A program made the position numbers and the translations under genes. DNA of 64,000 nt, taken from positions 2,676,468 to 2,740,467 of the forward strand of contig JAHCVI010000005.1 in assembly GCA_019096155.1 (NCBI GenBank), read 5' to 3'. The stretch is from Staphylotrichum longicolle. Its lineage: Eukaryota > Ascomycota > Sordariomycetes > Sordariales > Chaetomiaceae. This document shows positions 1 to 10,228 of the stretch, in pieces (the stretch's first letter is position 1; every line of letters starts with the position of its first letter). The notes beneath the pieces are model-generated. The model searched no databases. It saw only the letters and a program-made list of their open reading frames with translations, and was not told the DNA's origin.

Positions 1-493
1 TTTCGCATACACACTCGAGTGTATGTTTCCCGTCCTGATGCTGTGAGTTACTTCCCCTCGCAACCCCCCGAGACCCCCGTTGCTCCCGGCTTTGGCCCCC
101 GGGGCTCATTCGGTATTTATCAGGATCGACATGTTGTCCTCCAAAGTCGTCGCCACCGACATACACTACGAAATCTCGATGCCCAGCGAGGACCGCGAAT
201 CGCATCACCAGCAGCCATTCGTCACGAGCAGGAAGGACGACGCGGCATCCGCGACGCGCCGCGGCGTGCACGTCGTCAAGAGCCGTGGCGTCGGCGAGGC
301 GGACTCGGGGTTTGGCGGGGGGTCGTCCTCTCGAAATCGCAGCATACCGGGCGAGTCGTCGAGCATGGCGGCGTCGTCCGACGTCGGTCTGGAGACGATG
401 GGCCGGGAACCGGGTGGCATCGGCCGGCCGGTTGGGGCGTCAAAGGATGAAGAGATTGAGCCGGATCTGGAGAGTCGCGGGGCGTTGGGGTGA
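1..493 (+). CDS. C-terminal end of a multi-pass membrane protein (5' end outside window)
   Basis: The gene enters from the left edge. Reading from base 2 gives a hydrophobic stretch (FAYTLECMFPVLMLIDMLSS) when an intron at about 43-123 (GTGAGT donor, TATCAG acceptor) is removed; the splice joins the frames exactly. A hydrophilic Ser/Arg-rich tail of about 120 residues follows and ends at a stop at 491-493. The pattern of a last transmembrane helix followed by a long cytosolic tail resembles RTA1-like or Pth11-like fungal membrane proteins, but too little is present to decide. The splice and reading frame are seen directly; the family is a guess. Confidence 0.5.
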
Positions 494-1408
494 GACGGCC
501 AACTGTCGGTGGCCGAGTCAGAATGCGAAGGCCCGGGTTGTCTCTTCACCTTCCAAGAGGCTGCCCCTGAGAGAGCGGCAGGCACGCGCTTCCTCACGAT
601 TGGCGAGAGGCTCGCACTGAGGTGCTCTTTAGTAAGCGGAAGTTCTTGTCTGTGGCGCGTTGTCGATTGTGCTAATCAGGACAAAGAGTGTTGTTGAGCC
701 GGTGACGAGTACTTGACCGACAGATGAAAGCACGCACCCGAGATTGCCAGACAGCTGGAGATTAGGCATTCTGGAGAGCTCTGGGAGGTCTTCAATGAGC
801 AATACACCTAATGTTCTCGGCCCAAGGAACATGGAGACACTTCCAATTGCTGGTGCACACTTGTTGGAGGCCGCTTCTCGAGCTCAGAAAGACCGCGCTC
901 GCTCAGCAGCATTGAACCCAGAACTCGGGTAAGCCTCGATGCAACCGTCGCCACACTTGCATTGTATTGTTTGTTCCGCCGAGCCTGCCGCTGCTTTGAA
1001 CTCTGCCCCGAGTCTAGATCTGTTCCTGTCGCGAGCGCGCGAGGCCAACGAAAGGGTCTCTTTCGCTTTTAGAACACGCCGCCACCATTCCTAAGGGAGC
1101 GAGGGGAGGTGGGTTTGCATGGGGACTCGTTTGTTTGGATTGACATTCCGGCCCGATGAGTGCTCTGCTCCTTTGTCTTTCTGCCCCGACTTCGCGACTG
1201 GAAGGCAGGCCATCGGTAAGGTCGACATAGTTGCCGGATCCGGCCTGAGCCCCGGATTGGTACCCAAACCAGACAAAAAGAAAACTCCGCGCCACGGGAC
1301 CCAAAGAATCAAGCAGCTGCATCTTGGGCATATTTAAGGTGGCTCTTGGCCCTTCCCATCCACGGCCCAGACACCACTAAATCACTCGATGAGAAACCAG
1401 CCCTCACA
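494..1408. other. Intergenic, no gene seen
   Basis: Open frames here are short and lack recognisable motifs. A TATA-like CATATTTAAGG lies at about 1329-1339, 70 bp before the start of the next gene, and is the likely core promoter of that APH-like gene. Confidence 0.5.
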
Positions 1409-2302
1409 ATGGCTACTCGACCCACACTGCCCTACTTCGCGCCGGCTGAGCTCCTTCCAGGGCCTCTGCCGACCGTGGCCGAGATCCTCGCCTCGAAGCA
1501 GCGCCTCTCGCATGACGCCCTGAATCGGGTCTACCTCGTCGGCGACCACTACGCCGTCAAGTACGGGGGCCGGACCAGCGTGCAGGAAGGCGAGAACATG
1601 ATCTTCGTTCAGCAATCGACCAGCATCCCTGTGCCAAAGGTGTACGCCATCTTCCAAGACGAGGTTCGCGGGTACAAGGTCACGTTCATTGTGATGGAAT
1701 ACATCCCCGGAGTGCTTCTGAACCGCGCGTGGAATGGTCTTGGCGCATCCGAGAAGCAACATCTCGTTGCGCAGCTCCGCCGTTACATGGATGAGCTGCG
1801 CAGCATTCCCTCTCCCGGCTACTACGGCGGCCTCTGGCGGCAACAGATTCGCGACCGGACTTTTGAGAGCCTGGCTGACGGCCTGCCGTTCCCGGAACCC
1901 GAGATCACTGGCCCGCACGAGACCGAGGAGCAGTTTGTGGAGGCCATGTGCCACTGCCTCGACAGGGCCGTCACATCATACGAGAATGGCCCGGCGAGAA
2001 GAGAGCGCCATCTTGCTTACCTTCGGCGGCACTACCACGCCGTCTTCAAGGGACACCCCTCTGTCTTCACCCACGCCGACTTCTTCCGGGGAAATATCAT
2101 GGTTCGGCCCGACGGGTCCGTCGTGGTCATCGACTGGGAGCGTGCCGGATGGTATCCGAGCTTCTGGGAATACTGCGGCAGCATATTGCAACTGGAACAC
2201 CGTGACGACTGGAACGAGGTAGTGTATCAGATCTTGGACGAGTACCCCGCTGAGCTGGGCTGGTTCCAATACCATCGTGCGGTAATCAGGGATGAAATAT
2301 AG
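1409..2302 (+). CDS. Aminoglycoside-phosphotransferase (APH) family protein
   Basis: A single-exon 297-aa protein of the APH/choline-kinase-like superfamily, which in fungi is mostly uncharacterised small-molecule kinases. An N-terminal lobe carries YAVKYGG (ATP-binding Lys) and a conserved hinge segment FIVMEYIPG. The C-terminal lobe has the catalytic loop HADFFRGNIMV (Asp and Asn for phosphotransfer) and the metal-binding VIDWERAGWYP. All key residues are present, so it should be active. The ATG at 1409 (context CACAATGG) is preferred over an upstream in-frame ATG at 1346, because homology begins after it. It is one of three APH-like genes within 11 kb. Substrate unknown; antibiotic resistance should not be assumed. 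Confidence 0.88.
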   Translation: MATRPTLPYFAPAELLPGPLPTVAEILASKQRLSHDALNRVYLVGDHYAVKYGGRTSVQEGENMIFVQQSTSIPVPKVYAIFQDEVRGYKVTFIVMEYIPGVLLNRAWNGLGASEKQHLVAQLRRYMDELRSIPSPGYYGGLWRQQIRDRTFESLADGLPFPEPEITGPHETEEQFVEAMCHCLDRAVTSYENGPARRERHLAYLRRHYHAVFKGHPSVFTHADFFRGNIMVRPDGSVVVIDWERAGWYPSFWEYCGSILQLEHRDDWNEVVYQILDEYPAELGWFQYHRAVIRDEI

Positions 2303-2559
2303 CTCGCCCGAGATGGGGCCCGAGGAAAGCAGGCAGAGGAAAAGAACATAGGTAGACAACAAGACCAAGGCAGCCAACTTTCAAAGGGAACTATCTGTCA
2401 TTTCCTCTTGTATCTGTCGAAAGGCTTCATAGCTACCTACGGTACTCTTCCCAGACCATAATTTGACCCTCATTCATCGAAAATCTCCATCTCTCCAAGA
2501 CCGAACAGTGATTGGGCCTGTCCCATCACCCGGGCCGCCGCCGCCGCCGCCGCCGCCGC

Positions 2560-3099
2560 TCATGCCTTCACGTTCAAAATCTCTGCCTCTTTCAGCGGTG
2601 TGTCGTGTGTCGTCTGCCCAGGCACGTTGGCATGCGGGCCGCAACAGATAGAGCCGTCGTCTGACTGTCGCAGCGGAAGGAGCAGTCTGGCCTCATGGAG
2701 CGCGTTGATGGCGGCATTGGTCCATGTGTGACAGCAGTCATGGTCGATCCGAGAGACTTCTCCACAGAGTTGCCTAAACTCTTCGAACTTTCCGCGCTGG
2801 ACCCAGCCGATGAGACGCAGCTCGGCCCCGGCATAGGACACATACGGATGCGAACAGGTCTGGTCAAGGAGGGTATTCTGGGCGCTCGAGCCACCCAAAG
2901 CGGAGGACTTGGCCCGGAGCTGGAACTTGTGGCCTGTGTGCGTCCCGAGCTGGAGACAGTTGAGCTCCACGTAGAGAAAACGGCGGAATTGTTCAAATTG
3001 AAGAGCGGGAACATGGACGAGAAAGACCTGATAGTGTTCCCGCTCAAAATACGTCTCGTCTTCGTAGTTGGCTGCGTAGTCCATGTCGTTGGTTGCCAT
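2560..3099 (-). CDS. Unrecognised 179-aa protein
   Basis: An intact ATG-to-stop frame in good context (AAGATGGCA). It has no signal peptide or transmembrane segment. The middle reads as a compact alpha/beta domain (YQVFLVHVPALQFEQF, GTHTGHKFQLR, ELRLIGWVQRGKFEEF) followed by a His/Cys/Trp cluster (DHDCCHTWTNAAINAL). The layout (Y-V-L-V-H near the start and a C-x-x-W segment near the end) recalls the small fungal-specific families seen in Sordariomycete genomes, such as the DUF6914 type, but I cannot assign it. It is convergent with the APH-like gene upstream. Codon use and length support a real gene. Confidence 0.6.
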   Translation of the reverse strand: MATNDMDYAANYEDETYFEREHYQVFLVHVPALQFEQFRRFLYVELNCLQLGTHTGHKFQLRAKSSALGGSSAQNTLLDQTCSHPYVSYAGAELRLIGWVQRGKFEEFRQLCGEVSRIDHDCCHTWTNAAINALHEARLLLPLRQSDDGSICCGPHANVPGQTTHDTPLKEAEILNVKA

Positions 3100-3759
3100 C
3101 TTGACCTCTGCCGTGAATGTTGAGTTGCAATGCTGGGGTTTGAGGTCGTCTTTGGAAAACCGGCGTGAAGAGTGCCATGCTCAAACTTTGCGTTAACCTC
3201 TCGCTCTGATATACTCCCACGGCCAGGCTCACAAGACAAAGAGACGGGCCGACACTGGCGCGCACTGATGTTGTTGCAGCCCGCGCGTATAACAAAGAGG
3301 TATTTCGTATCTCAGACCCGGCATGTCTGAGATCAGCGGCCCAAACATCTTCTATGCTTCAGGGGAGAGGACTTCTTTGAGTCTGACAGGGTAACTGCCC
3401 GAAGCCAGAGCCACTCTGTAGCAAGGCTCATGTTAGGGAAGCCACGTTGAAGACGGCACGGGCTGCTTGTTGGCCCGTCAAGCTGGCTTGAAACCATGTC
3501 GCGGAAATCTCCCTTCCCGCTCTGGCACCCGGCGGGTTCTTGACATTTCGAACTAGCGCAGAGAGCTTGCTGAACCGGTGGGTGAGAAGACATACGGTGA
3601 TAACCGCACGGTCTGCGGGGGCTGGTCAACCGTCCACCTCCTGGCAATACCGGGCACTGGAACTTTTGGCACGGGCGAGGGGTGCTACGGTCATATAACC
3701 GAGACACATGAGTGATGTGTATTTGAAAGATTAGACAATTGTAACTCGATAACTGCCTC
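3100..3759. other. Intergenic, no gene seen
   Basis: Lies between the start of the 179-aa gene and the stop of the SUR7/NO VEIN gene. It would hold the promoter of the former and the 3' UTR of the latter. No coding signal seen. Confidence 0.4.
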
Positions 3760-5417
3760 TCAGAGCTCCACAGCGGTCCAGGAACCAGACTGGATGTACA
3801 CCGGGATTGAGTCGCCTTGACGGTTGTTTTCGTCAAATCTAAGCACCCCATTCTGCTTAAGTTGCCAAGGATTGACCAAGAAGGCGACCTTTGGTCTGGC
3901 CGTGTAGATGTGGAAGACGCGGACGAGAATACATGCGTGGGCTGCTGGATTACGGTCGTAATCTTTCATCTGTAGGTAAGTAAACAGTCAGTGTCCAATG
4001 AAGATCGCCACTCAACATGGTTTTGATGAACCTCGGAGTCTTACTTTATCTTTCTGATATTTACTCACGAAAAGCTTGTGCTCACAATGCAAAGGCGTAG
4101 TCTTTACCTCGAGGTGATACTCCGTACCGTTCGTCCATCTGGGGTCGACAGAGACGCCCCAGTCGCGGAGGACCTCCCGCATCGCGCCGGAGTGATCTGT
4201 GTACGTGAAATCGGTGTATTTCCCTTCGTCTCTCAAACCTTCATGCCCCGCCCAGGTTCGGTAATTGCTCGTCCAGTTGTCCCGCCAGTTGAAGCCGGGA
4301 AGCCCCTCCCGGACCAGTGCGTCATATCTAGATTGAGAAGCACGACCGTTGTTAGCGTGTGGGGGAACTGCAAGAATGGGGATATGGACAGGGTTCTGTA
4401 CAAGTGTTTCTCCCCAAGGTAGCCGATTTCACCGTTGCGGTCCTCACGCGTCTGTCCATGACCCCAAGGGGATTGAGAGGCGTCGGCGGTGTTGTCGCCC
4501 GGTGGGCTGTACGGTGGACTGTATGGTGGATTGTGTGGTGGACTGTATGGATGATCGTATCGCCGGTTGATCGATGGTGGATGCAGAGAAAAGCCAACTT
4601 CCACATCACTCTTTGAGCGTGAGTGGCAGCAGGGGCAGATGATGCTGGAAAAGATGCGCAAGGCCGAGCCAACGAACACCAATATGATCCCCAGCCCCCC
4701 GTGCTCGCCTGTCTCGACAACCCCATGCACCCCATCGTACATGGAATACGTTGAGAGTGTACCTGCCCCGATGGATATCAGGGCGCTGAAGAAAGATGCA
4801 GAGTAAAGACCCCAAGAAGCGCCAAGGAGGAGCGTAAGAAAGAAGATGGCACCGTCGACAATGACGGCAATGACGGCTAATGCGACGGCCGCCTTGCTCT
4901 CGGCCGTGAACTTTGCTTCCTTGTTGTGTAGTTTCGAGGAATCAATACTGTTGAGTGTGGCATTCCATGAGGAGACGATGCTGTTGACCAGTGGCTCCTG
5001 GCCAGTCCCAAGATGGTCCCTCAGGGACTCTTCCACGATGGTGATGAGACCGTTGGTCGGGGGGAACTGGCGTCGGCAGCGGGTTTCGCCGTTGGAGTAG
5101 ACGTCACATACTCCCGACGTCCCCCAGTACCAGTAGGTCGGCAGCTCGGGATGAAAAAGCTCAGGGGCATTCTGGCTGTTATTGGACGCCAGTTTTTGAA
5201 GCCCACCTGCCAGGACGGCTACTTTGACGCGGTAGAGGGCAAGGTTGACGAGGCCCGGGGACATGCATCCGATGAGGGATGCGCAATTTGCCGCGATACT
5301 CACTGTTGGTGTCCATCAGCAATCTTCAACGCCCGTTACGCTAAAGAGTGATCATTCGTACTCACCGACGGCAAAAGCCGTGAGCCATGCCCGTGACGTC
5401 TTTTCCCGACATCCCAT
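3760..5417 (-). CDS. SUR7/PalI-like tetraspan protein fused to a NO VEIN C-terminal (DUF3883-type) domain
   Basis: Four exons close to one 481-aa frame: 5417-5366, 5302-4402, 4327-4045, 3969-3760 (introns 63, 74 and 75 nt, all GT-AG). The N-terminal ~240 residues look like SUR7/PalI cortical-patch proteins: a first helix (about 11-33), a long extracellular loop, then three helices (ALAVIAVIVDGAIFFLTLLL, ASFFSALISIGAGTLS, GLGIILVFVGSALRIFSSII). A Pro/Tyr-rich linker of PPYS repeats follows. The last ~180 residues match the fungal NO VEIN C-terminal domain: GYLGEKHLYDAL, LPGFNWRDNWTSNYR, a YHLEVKTT core, a SKYQ segment, then AHACILVRVF. NO VEIN domains are usually found in large cytosolic or nuclear proteins, so a membrane-tethered form is unusual. 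The EVKTT core resembles a nuclease-fold motif (inference). Confidence 0.78.
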
Positions 5418-6305
5418 GTTGCTGATGGCCCTATAGTTCGTACCCACAAGCCGGCAACCAGACAATAAAAGAAGCGACCCGGCTGAGGCGGACGGCCTCG
5501 ACTGATGCTCTGGCGTTCATAATTTCTGCAACTTCCTGTCCCCTTTTACATATTGCAGCTTACGGCTGCCGTGCGGCCCAGGGCGCCGTCTCCTGGTCTT
5601 CAGCCTCATGCAGATAACCTCCAATCTTAAAAGTTGTTACTTCTGGCGCAGTGTTGTCTGCGGCGCCTAACTGTCATGCTGTGATTTGCCCATCGTGCAT
5701 ATGCCAAAGGCGCGCAAGGACGGCAACCCCCAAAAGAACCAAGCCACAGCACCCGATTTGGACCTAGGCGACTTTAGCGTAGTTGGACTGCGGCGAGACC
5801 GAAGCGCTCAACTTGAAGCCAAGATATGGCCCTCACATAGGGAGTCTTGAATTGGTTGGTGAAATACCTTACCAAGATAGGTACATGTACGTACCACAGA
5901 TGAAGGTAAGTGCGTGGCGCCTCTTCCCCTGACGTCTGCAGCCGCCTCTGACGGGCGCTTCGTAGCATGCAGTTTTAGCGCGGCGCCGAGGGGCGGCTGA
6001 GGCCCTTGATCCTGCTACCATTAGAGCGCTTGTTGACCCGCGCAGGCGCGCGCCGGCGGCGTGGCTCCTGGGTCGTAGGGACGAGTCGGCCGCGTTCTGG
6101 TTTCCATGTAGACCTTGCGTTCGACCATCATGCCTTTCTGCCGCCGCGACCTCAAGGTGCTGCCAGAATCTGGGGGTTGGAATCAAACCACCTAACCGCC
6201 ACACAGGGGACCAGTTGTACAACCGCTTCTCCTGGCTCTTGCCTTCACCAAACTGGTACTCATCTTGTGGACGCCTGGTTGTCTGCTCGCTCCTAATATG
6301 CAGGT
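5418..6305. other. Intergenic, no gene seen
   Basis: A promoter-side region of the SUR7/NO VEIN gene followed by the 3' flank of the next APH-like gene. Open frames overlap each other on both strands and show no motif. Confidence 0.4.
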
Positions 6306-7782
6306 TTACATCAACCCAACAAAATACTCCCAGTACTGGCATAATGCGCCAACGTGCCAATCCTGCAGTTCTGTGTTCAATCCCTCAGCATCCAGGATCC
6401 ATGGCAAATACCTGCTCTCCCCGTCCCCGACGCTCTGCCGAGAACACTCCCACCGCGCCTTGCACAGCTCCCAGTACGCCGGATACCACCCTGCTTGCTC
6501 CCACCCAAGAATTGCCACCAACCGCGGGTTAGGTCCGGCCGAAACGATGATGTTCCGCGGATGGAGCGCCCCATGCGTAAACACAACGGGGGCATCCGCC
6601 GGAAACAAATGCTGCGGGATGTACCGTACCTGGCCGTCCCCCAACATTCCCTGTCGGCTCTGCGAGATCGTGACCGCCATGGCGACAAAGTAATCATGAA
6701 ACGCCGCAACAGTCGGGAACGGGCCCGGCGGCGGCGCACCAGCCATCGTACACCCCCGGAAGACCTCGTCCTGCAGCGGCCCATGATCGACGCTCCCTAG
6801 CACCAACAACAACAACACATCAGCATGCCACACTCTTGACCCGTCAGCACAAACCACGAGACAAACTCACCGACAAACCCCGCACCCCCCAACCTCAACC
6901 TCCTCCACTGCCGCACCACCTCCCTCAGCTCCCCACAAACCCCCTCCCTCTCACCCGGCCCCATCCCCTCCCACCGCTCCGCAAGCACCTCCCCGCCGCC
7001 CTCGGGCAGCGCCATGTACACGAACCGCTCCCGCGTCCCGCGTCCCGCCGCCACCCAAACACCTCCGGCACCGGCACCGGCACCGGCGCCGGCGCCGGCA
7101 CCCCGCCCCGCTCCCCACACTCACCAGACAACAGACCCTGCAACGCCCGACGCACAAACATCATCGCCTTCCCCTCCGCCACCGCTACCCCCGGCCCGCC
7201 CTCCACGCCATACTTGACGAGCAGGCCGAGGGAGGGGAAGGCGACGAGCTTGGCACCGCTGTCCCTGTCTTTGTCGCTCGCGTTGCTCGTGTCGTGGTCG
7301 TCGTCGAGCACACCTTGGACGACATTGCCGCCCTGCGAACTACCGGGATTGTTGTCGTTATTGGTGGTGGTCGTGGGTGTGGCGACGGTGTAGCCGAAGC
7401 GAAAGGCTTGCTCGCGGACGTGGGACGGGGTGGGGAGCGTGGGGGAGGCGGCGGGGGAGCGGTAGAAGAAGGAGGAGTGGGCGAAGACGACGTTGTCGCC
7501 CGGGGGGAAGAGAGGGGTGACGGGGATGAAGGATGAGGGTGTAGGGGCGGGGTGGTTTTGGGTTAGGTTGGGGGCGACGGCGTGGTCGGTTGGCCGGGAT
7601 GCTGTTGTTGTAGTAGTAGTTGTTGTTGCTGATGGTGGGAAGACACCGATGGCAGCGGTGGACGTGGTGAGACTGAGGTTGGCGAGGGAGGAGTAGAGGG
7701 ATTGGAAAGGGTCGTCGTGGGTGAGGGAGAGGTCGGCCCCAGGGTTGGGTTGGTGGCTTGGTGGAAATGGGTTGGCGAGCAT
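6306..7782 (-). CDS. APH-family protein with a long low-complexity N-terminus
   Basis: Best model is three exons giving 446 aa: 7782-7125, 7062-6871, 6796-6306. The second intron (6797-6870, GTGAGT...GCTAG) is clear. The first (7063-7124) has a perfect GTGAGT donor and restores the frame exactly, but it removes the APH-like motif VPVPEVFGW; the alternative is a single missing G at about 7050. Kinase motifs are visible: LLVKYGVEGGPG (Lys), ERFVYMAL hinge, FTHGALHPRNIIV (catalytic loop with Gly-Ala where Asp-x is usual, so the base Asp may be lost) and ILGWEQAGWYP (Gly for the usual metal-binding Asp). Two degenerate catalytic positions suggest a pseudokinase or altered chemistry. The first ~130 residues are Ser/Thr/Pro-rich with a Thr run. 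Confidence 0.72.
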
Positions 7783-8207
7783 TTTTCTGAGTGTTGAGAT
7801 CCGGGTTGGATGTGCAAAATTTGACAAGCTGGGAGAGACAATCTTTGAGTCGGACAAGTCTAGCGCCCCCGACAAGAAAAGGTACCAAATCGTGGGTGAA
7901 CGAGTTTGTGCTTGACACGAAGGGTGGTGTAGTGTGGGTGAGGGTCACGTTGGGCGTTGGTCACGCAGCGAATGCTGCCCAACCAGCGCTGGACATTAGG
8001 GTGGCATGACGTTAACAATCCGCGGTTTCTTTCCATCTCTTGTCTGGGTGTCTGGCTTTCTAGGTCTAAGAAGAAGGAACTAAAAACGGCACAAAGTTCA
8101 CTACAGAATAGGAAGGAGTCACAGAATCACATCGAAATGGTTCTCATCAGCGTCTGAAAGTCATCTTCATAATGTGTGGTTTTGCATCTCACAGGTATCG
8201 TGCTCAA
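7783..8207. other. Intergenic between an APH-like gene and tRNA-Ala
   Basis: Upstream region of the minus-strand APH-like gene and 5' flank of the tRNA. No gene seen. Confidence 0.35.
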
Positions 8208-8290
8208 GGGCGTATGGTCTAGTGGTATGATTTCTGTTTTGCAATGAAAATTTCTTACAGAAGGTCCCGCGTTCAATCCGCGGTGCGTCC
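8208..8290 (+). tRNA. tRNA-Ala (anticodon TGC) with a 12-nt intron
   Basis: The cloverleaf folds by eye: acceptor GGGCGTA/TGCGTCC, D arm GTC-TAGTGGTAT-GAT, anticodon stem TCTGT/ACAGA, variable loop AGGTC, T arm CCGCG-TTCAATC-CGCGG. The acceptor has a G3:U70 wobble, the alanine identity element. The anticodon TGC is at 8240-8242 and the intron at 8244-8255, one base 3' of the anticodon, the canonical position. The internal GGTTCAAATCC-type B box is present as GCGTTCAATCC. Reading the loop as GCA (Cys) gives an unpaired stem and the wrong acceptor, so Ala is preferred. Confidence 0.9.
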
Positions 8291-8944
8291 AAACAAATAC
8301 TGGTATCACCAGTGCCATTCTTTTTCCCGTGGGCATTCTATTGTTCATTTTTTTGCCTGTCATCTGTGATTGTGCTGCTGGGGTGCTTTCTGTTTGGCCA
8401 CCGCGCCGGATCTCATCCTTTCCAGGATGCACCAGGAATGCCGCACCATCTCAACTCCCGCTTTCCAGACCTCTGATCGCAGAGCTTCGCAGCAGGACCA
8501 TATCGCAATGCCAATGTGTCATAAATGTCATTAGTGGTTGATTTGTGCTTCTGCAGATGACCAAGCTTCCATGTCCAGTCCTCTATCAGGATCACAATTT
8601 GCCTCTTGGGCAATCCCCAGAGCTCTCTATGGGTGCCTGCGTCAACCATCTATGACCCCCGAGAATCTGTCCAGAGAAGGACTATCATGTGTCCGTGGTC
8701 CCCATGTAATGCAAACGCCCCAACGCCTCGCTGAAACCATAAAACCAAACTTCCCCCTGAACCCGCCCAGAAGTGTGTATCATCGCTCATGTCAACAATC
8801 TCCTTCAAACACCCTGTGGTACGCAACCTCAATGCGGGGATGTGAAAACCCCCAGAAACTCCCAAAGCCAAACCATTCGCAACCTGGTATCATCGCGCCC
8901 CCAGAAAGTATCAAAGAATCCCAACGCCCTCGAAATTTCCACTC
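8291..8944. other. Intergenic downstream of tRNA-Ala
   Basis: No gene seen; overlapping open frames have no motifs. The tail holds the 3' flank of the RING gene. Confidence 0.35.
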
Positions 8945-10228
8945 TCACGAACAATCCATGCCCTCCGTGGCCTCGCTCCTCGCCTCAGGCTCCGCCCCCG
9001 GCGCAGCAGCTCCATTCCCAACCTCCCCTCCACCTGCGCCCATCGTCTTCTTCGCCCCATCCCCCTGCCCCTCCACCTCCACCGACCGCCGGCAGACCGG
9101 ACACGTCCCGTGCAGCCTCAGCCACGGCATCACGCACTCGCCGTGGAAGAAATGCTCGCACGGCAGCACGGCCGCCTTCTCCCCCTTGGCCATGTCGTCC
9201 ACGCACACGACGCACTTGGACGACCCCCCGCAGGCGGCCAGCATCTTGTCGTCGACCTCCCTGACCTGCAGGCGGTCGAGCGCGGCCTGCGACGCGGGCG
9301 GCGCCCCGCCGGGCTGGGCCTGCTCGCGCAGCTGGGTCAGGATGCGGTCGAAGGCCTCTTGCGAGTAGACGGCGTCGCCGAAGACGGCGTTGGCCGGGTT
9401 GAAGAGGGAGGTGAGGATCGTGGCGAGGAGGTTGTTGGGCGGGAAGATGGGGTGCGGGCCGTTGGGTTGGTGTTGGTTTTGGGTGGGTTGGGGATGTGGT
9501 TCAGAGCCGGGCTGCTGCTGCTCGGGGTTGGCGGGGTGCTCGCCCTGCTGCTGCTGCTGGGTGGTGTTGTTGTGGTCTGCTTCGGCGGGAGGGCTGTTGT
9601 TGACTGTTGGAGGAGGAGGGGGTGGGAAGACGGTGAAGGAGGGGATGAACTGCATGCCGAAGAAGGTCACCGGCGGCGCGTTCTGAGTCGGGGGCGGCGG
9701 CATGTTTCCTGTCATGTTGCCCGTCATGAAGGTCACAAAGGTGACCTGCGGGGTGTCGTGAGTGGCGAAGCGAAAGGTGAACCGGGGAACGTGGGGATGT
9801 GCGGTGTGCGGGTTGGTGCCGCTTGCGGCGTCCGCGGCGTCCGCGGCGCCTCCCCGGTTGGGAGTCTCGTTGCTGGAAGGCTCATCTTGGTGAGCAGGCG
9901 AGGTCTCGCTGATGTTTTCATCGCGCTGGCCGGGGTGAGAAACCGGCTCGTGACCTGGCTCGGGTGAGCCCGGCGCGGGGGCAGCTTCACCGCTGGAAGC
10001 GCCTTCCTGCTGCCGGTTATGGAAGTGGCGCGGGTCATTCTCAGGGCTGACCTGTGTGGCCGTTAGTTGCTGCGGTGGGTGGGATGTGGTCAGAGAATGA
10101 TGCTGTACAATTTCTGTAGATGCGCTGCTGCATGCAGGGCATTCAATGCTCTCGCTGTCCCTCTGCCACTGGTGGTGGCATGCATGGCAATACATCGACT
10201 CCTGGTCGTGTCTGCCGTGATCGGCCAT
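8945..10228 (-). CDS. RING-H2 E3 ubiquitin ligase, RNF115/126-like
   Basis: An intact single-exon 427-aa protein. The N-terminus has a zinc-ribbon (YCHACHHQW...IECPAC, about residues 13-34), as in BCA2/RNF126. A long Pro/Gln/Asn/His-rich disordered middle follows. A RING-H2 finger lies near residues 340-381: CVVC, CEHFFHGEC, CPVC, with His-His at the metal-3/4 positions. The combination is typical of soluble E3 ligases that ubiquitinate misfolded or mislocalised proteins (known for the family). Homopolymeric CAG/CTG runs encode the Gln tracts. Long reading frames on the opposite strand are shadows of this GC-rich gene. Confidence 0.9.
   Translation of the reverse strand: MADHGRHDQESMYCHACHHQWQRDSESIECPACSSASTEIVQHHSLTTSHPPQQLTATQVSPENDPRHFHNRQQEGASSGEAAPAPGSPEPGHEPVSHPGQRDENISETSPAHQDEPSSNETPNRGGAADAADAASGTNPHTAHPHVPRFTFRFATHDTPQVTFVTFMTGNMTGNMPPPPTQNAPPVTFFGMQFIPSFTVFPPPPPPTVNNSPPAEADHNNTTQQQQQGEHPANPEQQQPGSEPHPQPTQNQHQPNGPHPIFPPNNLLATILTSLFNPANAVFGDAVYSQEAFDRILTQLREQAQPGGAPPASQAALDRLQVREVDDKMLAACGGSSKCVVCVDDMAKGEKAAVLPCEHFFHGECVMPWLRLHGTCPVCRRSVEVEGQGDGAKKTMGAGGGEVGNGAAAPGAEPEARSEATEGMDCS

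Noticed and set aside
8208..8290. tRNA-Cys (GCA) reading of the tRNA
   Set aside because: The GCA register mis-pairs the anticodon stem, and the G3:U70 pair marks alanine.
9110..9967. 285-codon plus-strand open frame
   Set aside because: Antisense to the RING gene; Gly/Val-rich shadow of its GC-rich codons.
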